Shown here piece after piece: positions 56,317-64,000 of a DNA stretch of 64,000 bases. This stretch comes from Rhodocollybia butyracea. Lineage: Eukaryota; Basidiomycota; Agaricomycetes; Agaricales; Omphalotaceae. How positions within the stretch are numbered: the first letter of the stretch is position 1; every line of letters starts with the position of its first letter. The position numbers and the translations under genes were made by a program. The notes under the pieces were generated by a model, which was not told the DNA's origin, did no database searches, and worked only from the letters and a program-made list of their open reading frames with translations. The stretch covers positions 60,151 through 124,150 of the forward strand of contig JADNRY010000191.1 of NCBI GenBank assembly GCA_015501585.1, written 5' to 3'.

Positions 56317-56929
56317 AGGGTGAGCAGTATTACTACTTTTTTTGTCTTTCTCTAATGCTTTTGTTAAGTTTCTAGGATGTAAGCATGAGTGTATCTTACC
56401 TGCAGGCTCCTCTGTTTGATTGCCGTCTTATCCTGTTTTGTAAACCTGGTTTATGCCAATGCACATAAAAAGAGTACTAGCACCGTGTCCACCAGATATT
56501 GAGGGCAGTAAGCTCAAACTTGGATCATCGAACGAAATGGCAAAGTCGGCCGAAAACAAAAAAACAAATCAATTGGTGTAAAATTTGTCCAGTGAAGACT
56601 GACTCGAAAGAAGACAGAATGTCGGTAACAGCCTTTTTTTTACTTCGTTGCCTTCTTGTTTCTAGGTCACTGTCAACTATCACTTGCTAGTCCGCCTATG
56701 ATGATGCCCTAAGCAAACTCTATGTCCAAGAATGTTGCGAAGAAATCCGGCTGAACCACACGTAACTAAATCTGTAGGTTTATGTTATTCTAGGACAATA
56801 GGACTTTTTGATGTGGACAAAGTTAACGCGTTGATAATTCCTCAGTGGGCTGCGCGCTGTAGTCTGTGTAGGGGTTAGGGGAATATGTCTGGACTGGTTT
56901 GCCGAAATCAAGCAATTTGCAATGTGGAG
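56317..56929. other. no gene recognised
   Basis: No coding exon or repeat was supported. Confidence 0.45.
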
Positions 56930-57050
56930 ATTGATTGTAGCGGCGCCAGAACTGGATTCTCCGCCAACGTTCACGCTTCCATCCGCCATGATCACTCATT
57001 CCGACGCTATCATTCACCCCGGTGATCGGCGCAGCTCGTTAGGGAAAAGA
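56930..57050 (+). pseudogene. small TET/JBP-like fragment
   Basis: A short frame reads SAMITHSDAIIHPGDRRSS, matching SAVITHSNTLVHADDRRSS of the copies at 13.5 and 59.9 kb, including the distal histidine and the arginine pair. Sequence on both sides is unrecognisable apart from weak similarity upstream. It is a relic lying 1.6 kb from the larger copy 2. Confidence 0.6.
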
Positions 57051-57113
57051 AACTGAAAAGTTCATCAAGTACTCTTCGGCGTAGACGACTTCTACGCTGG
57101 CGGTAGGTCTCTT

Positions 57114-57551
57114 TCATCGTGCTGCGACGATGCCGCCTCCCAATATGAGGGTACTGTGGAATGAGAGAAGGATACAACCTTCTATGCCAAGTACTGGTGC
57201 CGGTGCTGGTACTGCAAGGATCCCGACTATGAATATCCGTATTATTCTACCAACCCCTTGAGTAGGCCATGGAATGGGGGACGGGGTTGAACGGGAACGA
57301 TGAAGAGGACGAGTGACTGGGAATGGGGTTAGAAATGGAAAGGAGGGAGTACAAGGCGTGCAGATTGTACTACCAGTTCTTCTGCCGACATATCTCTCGC
57401 CGAGGAAGAAGAGGCTCAAGTTGATGTCGAGGCAACGGGATTGCATCCCCCGCGATTTACAACGCTGCCTGGATGTTGTGGTTATCTCTGCGCTGCCAGC
57501 CCAGCGCCCTCGCGCCCTCTCCCGGAGCTGACAGATTTGTACCATTATCAA
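57114..57551 (-). CDS. hypothetical hydrophobic open frame
   Basis: The frame is open for 145 codons and ends RIFIVGILAVPAPAPVLGIE followed by GCILLSFHSTLILGGGIVAA, which could form one or two membrane helices. There is no family match or splice support. It may be spurious or another membrane-family relic. Confidence 0.25.
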   Translation of the reverse strand: MIMVQICQLRERARGRWAGSAEITTTSRQRCKSRGMQSRCLDINLSLFFLGERYVGRRTGSTICTPCTPSFPFLTPFPVTRPLHRSRSTPSPIPWPTQGVGRIIRIFIVGILAVPAPAPVLGIEGCILLSFHSTLILGGGIVAAR

Positions 57552-58554
57552 CCCTACGAGTAGTTGCTATTTCTAGGAAAATACCCTCTGCCAAGCATCT
57601 TTACCCCGTAGGCAAGTGAGCCACAGTACTTATTTGACTACGAACCATGATCAAGTACAGTTAGCCCTATTATACTACTATACAGTATATGAAACCTCGG
57701 TTGTTGAGCCAACACTCCTAAATAAATCGCTAATAGAATAGGTTACAAAATGTTCGTGTAGAAGGATACTTATTCAGCCGTGAAAGGAAAAGATCAAGCC
57801 CTTTTGCCTGACGTGTCGTGTACAATGAAGCCTTGAGGAGAGTTGAGAGTCTGAGACCTTCCCGGCTATTTAGCGCCCGTCACATAGTGGACGCGCGCAC
57901 GTGAGTTACAATCGTTTCACCAGCAAATCCGGATCCCTCAAGAGTTGCAGGCCTGTTTGACTGGTAGGTCTTACTTTCCGCTTTGGCTTTTGTTATAATA
58001 TTCTGCACTAGATTGAGATTGCTGGCGTCTCCTTCAGCTAGCAACAGAAAATCCCCTAGGACACCGCACTAGTAGGATAAATCAGAAGCGTCCAGGTGCT
58101 ACCGCCATCTAAGTTTGCCTGCAGCTGCCCATGAACCGCCACGCCTCCATCTCTTCTCCTTTTATTGTCGCTCCATCTGCAGGCTACAGGTGTGTTACTA
58201 TTCCTTGCAATGGCTAGCTCACTTGTCTTAACTCCTTCAACAACTGCGACTAATCACCTTTATTAACGCGTCCGCTTACTGCGACAACAGGCGCGTGTGG
58301 TTCCACAGCATCTGGTATGTATTCTTACCTATTACAGCTGTTAATTCTTGACCCCCTTCCAGCAGAGGTTTTTCGTGGCTCCCCCTACGCCATTCTCTTT
58401 CTTCAGGATCAACAGTACATTTTCTATCCCACCTCCCCAAATCCATCTAATACCATTTCTCCCCTAGCTTCTCTTTCCCTGCTCTCGCTCTCTGGCTGCC
58501 GTGTCATCCCGACATCTGCGTGTAAGTCGTTTATCCTGTCCCCTTTTTCCCTCA
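57552..58554. other. no gene recognised
   Basis: P/S/C-T-rich sequence with splice-like signals precedes TET/JBP copy 2. No exon could be supported. Confidence 0.4.
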
Positions 58555-60113
58555 GGCTCGGAAAACTGCTTCTTTGGACGCTTGGTTACGCTCTACCCCA
58601 AGGGTGTTATCTGGGCTGAATTTGTGGCAGTATTTCGAGTTTAGGGGGCAGGCGCATCTTCCAGCTTCAATCGCTGAATTCCTAACCAGGTACCGCAGCT
58701 TGCCCTTCGGATATTCAGTTTTTGTAAGTCTATTTTGCCTTATTTTCTGCCTACGGCGAAGAACAGAATCCATACGTTGCTGGGTCCACGCTCTATCCCA
58801 AGGGCGTGGTCTTGGTTGCTCTCGGCTTCTGTTTCGGGTCTGCGGGCAAGGAATTGCATTTACCTTCAGTTCCTTTTACTGATTGTCGTCCTTTACAGAA
58901 CTTTAACCCCCAGTAAAATGCCCTATTTTTTACGAACTGTATGTTTCGGTCTAGGCTCGGATTCATGCTTTTGATAACCCGTTTTTTTTTTTCCCAGCAC
59001 GTCGGCAAGACTCCCATTGCACACCGGATTGCAGATCCAAGGTTCTTAAAACCGGGTTTTCACTTTCAGAAAGCAGTAGAACAGGCATTGGAGGACCACC
59101 GGAACGCGGTACTCGAGGAGGACGACCTCGGGGAGACTTTATCAAGTACGCTCCTTTGGAATCTCCCCTGTTGGAGCGACCTTCTCAGCTGTCGGAACAA
59201 AGCGCAAACACTGCTCAGTCACCATGGAGGAAGCTTCTGACTCCGATACACCACGTATTCCTCTCCCGCCCTCTGGTTCGTTGGACACGGCATCGAACCC
59301 AGCGCAGTCGCACAAGCACCAAATGCGCGCCACCAAACGTCGACTTGCAAAGGCTTCGGATCGTACAAGTAGCCATCGAAACGCCTTGCGCCAAGTCCTC
59401 TCCCATGGCACTGCTGTTGAGACAGACCGGAATGCCGAGACGTTTGACGCCTGTCGGGGAGCTCACACCGGGAAACCAGGCACGAAGAAGCAGCTGCCAG
59501 GGACAGTTGAAGAACGACAGAACTTCTATCAACTCGCAGACCTCCTCGCTCAAGGCTTTGAGCATGTGAAATGGGATGGAAGGTGTGTTTTATTGTTTTC
59601 CTTTTCGCTCTATTGTTAACCTTGCTTTCTAGGACGCCTACACCGGTTATCGATCGCCTGGGCCGTATTGTGGCTGTTCTCGCCGGCCAACCAGAAGACC
59701 CATCGTACTCGGACGACCTCATGAGTGCATATGACTTGATGGAGACTCGAGCATTTGGTTGGTGTGCTATCACAGCCCTGGGTCGGTTTAACGCGAGACG
59801 TAGCGCTCAGCTCATTTTGTGGGAGCTGAAATTGGTTATCGATTTTCCTCACGCGGCAACAATTCTCCTTCCTTCCGCTGTTATCACGCATTCCAACACC
59901 CTTGTTCACGCCGACGATCGACGCAGCTCCTTCACTCAGTTCTCAGCTGGAGCAATTTTCCGTTGGGTTGAAAATGGGTGTCGTACAGAGGCCAAGTTTG
60001 CGGAGGAAGACCCGGAAGGGTATGAAGCGATGGTGGCGGCAAAAGCTACTGCAATTGAACGTCGGATGGCTATGTTTTCAACAGTAAATGAATTATGTAC
60101 ACTCATCGATTAA
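58555..60113 (+). pseudogene. TET/JBP-like dioxygenase gene, copy 2, iron-site deletion
   Basis: This is the inverted paralogue of 13275-15470, sharing upstream exons with the STPRV/YPKG-type segments. From 59224 (MEEASDSDTPRIPLPPSG) the frame is open to 59582. It then splices (GTGTGT..TTTCTAG, 59583-59632) into 59633-60113 with TPTPVIDRLGRIVAVLAGQP, AFGWCAITALGRFNARRSAQ, LPSAVITHSNTLVHADDRRS and FTQFSAGAIFRWVENGCRTE. The distal histidine and the arginine region are intact. However, METR joins directly to AFGWC, deleting in frame the ~400-base part that in copy 1 encodes NCGMTMGMGN through the HxD. Without HxD the iron site cannot form normally, so the product should be inactive as an oxygenase. 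Confidence 0.75.
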
Positions 60114-60339
60114 TTACAGTACTACCGCTTGTTATAACTATATACTATCTGTACTTATAATTTTAATGCTCTAATCTCTTTGAGGGCTTCGTGGTGAACA
60201 ACATCTTTATTGATAGTACTACTACAAATTGTTCAACAACACTCCCATAATTCTCCTCTAGCAAAATGACGCTTGGGATGGTAACGTTTTCGATAGTCAG
60301 TCCTCGAACAGGTATTAGAGACTCAATACCTTACGAGCT

Positions 60340-61693
60340 TCAAGCCCGTGAAGCACTTGCATCCGCAAGTTGAGCTTTTAAACGTTGCACTTCAAGGATG
60401 AGTGCTTCCTTCTGTTGTCGTTCCTCTAAGACACGACCCTCCAATTGTTATCGGCGCTGTCGTTCCTCCTCTAATTCCAAAATTGGTTTTTGGAGTGCCT
60501 AAAAGTAACATTATCAGATTTGCCATTTAACGCGTGAAAACTTACCACAACTCGTTTCCGGACTTTCTTGTCAAACAGAAGCCAAGCGTCATCAAACTTG
60601 GCTTTCATGGCCGTAGCACCATGGCGACTTTTCACGCTGTTTACCTTGTCCGCCATTTTACTCTTCACAAAATGACTCCCCCAATGTAAAGGGTCAATTT
60701 TCGTACCTCCAATATCACCAGGGGCAACGATGGCATCCAAAGGAGTACCCATTTCCATCCTCATAACTTCCCATATAACCCTCCCAAAATAGAAACACTG
60801 CGATTCGAGTGTGTTGTAGATGGGCATGTCCTCAGTCACACATGCTGTCAAAACTGCTGATTTTGCCATAGTAAATGAGGAAGAAGAGGGAGGCGTAAGA
60901 GTAGCCAGACGTGCATACCCCGAAGGCTCCGATATATCTACGTCTGCTAACTTACGGCGAAAGGAAACGATGAACCGGTCGTTTGCAACGGAGGAGGAGC
61001 GGGATGAATGAGAGCTGATACTCAGGGATACCAATGAAGAACTTTGAGCGAGCGATGCAGGACCTATGAGACTGACTGCAGAACTAGCTTAGCGAAGGAA
61101 ATTCAAGGGCAACGACTTGAGAGTTGGTTGGCTTACTCGGTTTCGTCAGCTTCAGCAAGTTCGTGTTTTTCAACTTTCTTGAGCGCGCGATTAGGTGCTC
61201 GAAAGTTTGAGCCCCATCTCTCAAGGAGGATGTAGTTATTGACATTGCCAGCATCTGTCCGCAGAATATCCTTGAAGTCGACCACCATGAATTCATGAAG
61301 CGGTGCGGTATCTCTCTGGAAGTATTGCACTTGTGTGATCAAAAGATGATCGCAGGGGTCCCCGAGCTCCAACAGAGATTCTTGGACGTCGCGTGAATCG
61401 CGTATTTTGAACAGGGACATGGAAGCCAATTGAGCTTTTTGTTCACGCCGATTCTCCTCAGTGACGGGGAAGAATATAAAAGAACAGGGAGATTTAGTTG
61501 GCGTAGGGAGATAATCCAGATTCATAACGGTCAGGACTCGAAGATAGAGGAAACGAAGTCGTTTAGCCAGTGTCAGAGCCATGGCTTTACTTGCAAGTAA
61601 CGTGTTGACAATGTGTAATACACCGGCCCGAGCCTCAAGTTTTTTCTCCGGTTGCGATCTTTCAACCACAACCATCATATCGTTCGACGCCAA
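60340..61693 (-). CDS. conserved hypothetical protein with C-terminal coiled coil and early stop
   Basis: Exon 1 (61693-61137) reads MASNDMMVVVERSQPEKKLE, SPCSFIFFPVTEENRREQKA and APLHEFMVVDFKDILRTDAG. Exon 2 (about 61060-60546) has FIVSFRRKLADVDISEPSGY, VTEDMPIYNTLESQCFYFGR, KIDPLHWGSHFVKSKMADKV and FDDAWLLFDKKVRKRVV. Exon 3 starts at 60498 (ALQKPILELEEERQRR) and meets TAA at 60450-60448. The frame beyond it continues as QLEGRVLEERQQKEALILEV, a heptad-like coiled coil, to TGA at 60342-60340. The early stop removes most of that coil. The family seems conserved in Agaricomycetes without known function. Confidence 0.55.
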
Positions 61694-61850
61694 AACTGCA
61701 CATTACTTTCCACAACCACAAAACTCCGACTTTCATAACCAGAATCGCTTTATTTTGAACTTTTGCCGGTTTTATCGCTATAATCTGGGACGAGAAAAGA
61801 ATTCAGGCGTTTTGTCATACTAGAATTATCGATATTTTACCCGGTACAAT

Positions 61851-62216
61851 ATGGGTCAGAATCACGCCGATTACCGAGACTTGAAGCTTGAAGCTTCAGG
61901 TCGTCAAACATTCTTAACTCTACGGCGGGACCAGAATCAAAAAGGTAACGATATCTTGGACAGGCCACAGGTACGAATTTATCTGATTGAAACAATCGAC
62001 TGTTCTAATTATTTAGCTAGAATCATGGACACAGCAGAACGGAATCTTCTCCCCTACGCTCAACAATTCTCGGCTCGTTTCTCAGCGGACGACCAAGAAA
62101 CTCTTCCACATCCAACCCTTCAAGTAACCCTATTCATCGAGAGGTATCATCATCACCAAAAGGACTCGGCCAACCTCTACCACTTCCGCGAGGAAGATCT
62201 TAGGGAGGTGCCGTGA
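61851..62216 (+). CDS. hypothetical open frame
   Basis: The frame is open for 121 codons (MGQNHADYRDLKLEASGRQT, NLLPYAQQFSARFSADDQET). A possible intron at about 61971-62016 (GTACGA..TTTAG) would break the downstream frame if removed. No domain was recognised. Coding status is uncertain. Confidence 0.3.
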   Translation: MGQNHADYRDLKLEASGRQTFLTLRRDQNQKGNDILDRPQVRIYLIETIDCSNYLARIMDTAERNLLPYAQQFSARFSADDQETLPHPTLQVTLFIERYHHHQKDSANLYHFREEDLREVP

Positions 62217-62299
62217 ACTGTTTCCGCAACCATCAAACCAGACGCAGCTAACTCAACAGGCCTTGTACTTTCATCAACGCTTAGATGATAGTGTTCCGC

Positions 62300-63010
62300 A
62301 GGAGCTGTGGCCATTAACAACCCTCCAGTACCAGCTTCCCGTCATCCCGTGTCACACCGTACTCATTCATCCCAACTTCATCCCGCTGCGCTCCGCCTAC
62401 TCCATTCTCCTTCACCTCTGGTCCTTCCCGTCTCCGCCTCGTTCCTCAGGCCTCAGGCCTCATCTTGAATCACGCCGTTCACTACGGTTTGACGCTATCA
62501 CTCGCGATATGCGGGTTGGCGACCCAGCTTTACGAACAGGGCTGCTTCCCAGATCGTAGCGGTAACAACACTCGTCCAAATGGCGGCGGAGTCAATCCCT
62601 ATTTTTTCAAACTTGCTTTTAAAAGCAAAGTTGTCAGTTGCGCTCCTGCAGAACTGTGGATCAATACTAGCTTGAGTGGTACATCATCAGCTCCAGGTTA
62701 CGCTGCACCGAAATTCTTCATACGCAACGAGTCGTCTTTTGGTACTTTTCTCAATTCCATCCGTCTAGGACCCGCCGGCCAAGATTCGTGCCCATACTGA
62801 CTGAAGGACGGAGAACTGCTGCAGTTGGTGTGGATTATCAGGGTGGGAGCGAGGAAATCTACAAGAGCGTTAAGGTACATATCGAGCTAGTTTGCGATGG
62901 GGTTAGGGGTTCAAGTGAGTACATTATTTTCGTTTACATCTTTTGTTACTGACGCCGTTTTTGGCTAGTATGAATTCCATCAAGAGCATCAAGTTGCTCG
63001 CTCTCGCCGG
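62300..63010 (+). pseudogene. FHA-domain gene relic
   Basis: Pieces in different frames follow the FHA order: ITRDMRVGDPALR, PDRSGNNTRPNGGGVNPYFF, LAFKSKVVSCAPAELW (usual SRxH changed to SCAP), KFFIRNESSFGTFLNSIRLG and PAGQDSCPY, then a stop, then LKDGELLQL. A downstream exon (NSIKSIKLLALAGSP after TTTTTGGCTAG at 62969) matches those at 48.6 and 49.4 kb. FHA domains bind phosphothreonine peptides. The lost arginine and histidine, the frame changes and the stop make this copy non-functional. Confidence 0.65.
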
Positions 63011-63060
63011 CTCTCCTCAAGCTTACCCCAAGTCAACCAGCTTCCGAGAGGCAGGGTTCG

Positions 63061-64000
63061 ATGAGTGCCCTATCCCGGGGTTACGACTCTCCTGGTGGCC
63101 CTGGAGGCAGATTCACCAGCCACAAACACCATATGCTAACAACCACAACACCACTGCCACCTCCTATTCCTCTACCCCTTCCGAAACCAGGTAAAGCCCC
63201 TCCACCTCCTATCGACCCCGGTGTATTTCGTAACGTCACGTCTATTTGTAAACTCATCGACGAAGCTGCTGAGCTCTCTGTACGCGCGGCGTCTGGGCTG
63301 TCCGCTGCTGAGCTCGCGTCGCCGAGTATGTACGGTGGCATGAACGGGTATAATGGGAATTCGTGGGCAGCTGCACAGGCGTTGGGCATCAACCCACTGG
63401 GAGGAAATGGCGGCAGGAACATCGCGATGAGCGCGATGCGGATCCATAGGCTGAGGGCTCTGGCGGTGCAGAAGCTGGCGCAGGCGTACAAGGCGGACGA
63501 GATTGCGTCAAGTGTTATGGTTATGCAGGGTAGAAGTGTTTTTGACGACGTGGCGGAGAAGGTGTTGAAAGTTGGTACGTGTGCTGTTGTTCGGTATATT
63601 CCCAGTTCGTTGTTAACGATATGTCTTAGACCCGAATGATGTGGATGCGAAATATGTACACTTCTTCCATGAAAAGTTCTGGTTTGTGCTTTTTTCATCA
63701 TATCTACGATTTTTTCTTATGCGATATCACAGGCAACTGGCTGAATCTACACAACGCAAATACTGGATGATCTTATCGCGGCCAACCCCCAGCGACTCCA
63801 ATACTACCGAACTAGAGGCGTCGTCCACTGCTTTCGAGACGAATACTCTCAAGCCATCAAAGACTTTACACACGCATTAAAAGAAGCTCGGGCAGCTCGT
63901 AAATACAAGATGATGAACCGCGACCATGGCAGCGGTGGCGGCAAGATTGGGAAACACGATAAAGCTGGTAAAGGTTCCGGTACCGGGAAGAAAAAAAAGA
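63061..64000 (+). pseudogene. conserved fungal protein with TPR-like C-terminus, frameshifted, runs off the window
   Basis: The gene starts at ATG 63061 (MSALSRGYDSPGGPGGRFTS) and passes through a proline-rich segment and helices VFRNVTSICKLIDEAAELSV, LRALAVQKLAQAYKADEIAS and VMVMQGRSVFDDVAEKVLKV. Introns are predicted at 63575-63629 and 63676-63732. They give DPNDVDAKYVHFFHEK and QLAEST. Around 63748-63755 the frame shifts by one, then reads QILDDLIAANPQRLQYYRTR and GVVHCFRDEYSQAIKDFTHA, a TPR-like helix pair. The rest is a basic, glycine-rich tail still open at the window end. It follows the FHA relic closely. The frameshift may be a true lesion or a sequence error. Confidence 0.55.

Noticed and set aside
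63081..63701. 206-codon minus-strand open frame
   Set aside because: It is the shadow of the plus-strand TPR-like gene, whose exons, introns and helices are much more convincing.

Overview
The window looks like a transposon-rich accessory region of a mushroom-forming basidiomycete (Agaricomycete). Genes are broken into short exons by roughly 46-65 base introns with GT..AG ends and CTGAC/CTAAC-type branch points. The recognisable families are typical of that lineage: KDZ transposases with CxC5/CxC6 cysteine clusters, TET/JBP-like 2-oxoglutarate dioxygenases, HNH_2-type nucleases, kinase-like remnants, and several lineage-specific families of unknown function. No rRNA, canonical tRNA or CRISPR array was seen.

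Layout. 1-5 kb: mostly non-coding, with a small zinc-finger-like gene built from duplicated exon-intron modules and a frameshifted hypothetical gene. 5.4-10.3 kb: an intact HNH nuclease gene on the minus strand facing a broken plus-strand relative. 10.3-20.2 kb: decayed genes, a broken TET/JBP-like gene (13.3-15.5 kb) and two divergent pairs of hypothetical genes. 20-27 kb: poor in genes, with a solo copia LTR and remnants of a multi-copy family. 28.0-41.0 kb: a short non-autonomous transposon and its 8.6-kb gene-carrying relative, a KDZ/Zisupton-like element with subterminal repeat arrays, a transposase gene and a companion gene. A hAT-like element and a CACTA-like MITE have inserted into these two genes. 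41.1-43.7 kb: a kinase-like remnant interrupted by a complete but gag-only Ty1/copia element whose leader holds an array of stem-loops. 45.4-56.3 kb: hypothetical genes, a possible chromodomain-like gene, tandem FHA-gene fragments and a divergent pair. 56.9-60.1 kb: two more TET/JBP relics, the larger one in inverted orientation to the 13-15 kb copy. 60.3-64 kb: a coiled-coil gene, another FHA relic and the start of a TPR-like gene.

The main story is nested insertion and duplication followed by decay. The KDZ element, its deletion derivative and the two transposons nested in it can be ordered in time from target duplications and from coding frames that become continuous again when the insertions are subtracted. 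The host-like genes do not form one pathway. Several exist as paralogous copies with different losses. Intron positions and exon ends were read by eye and are predictions.
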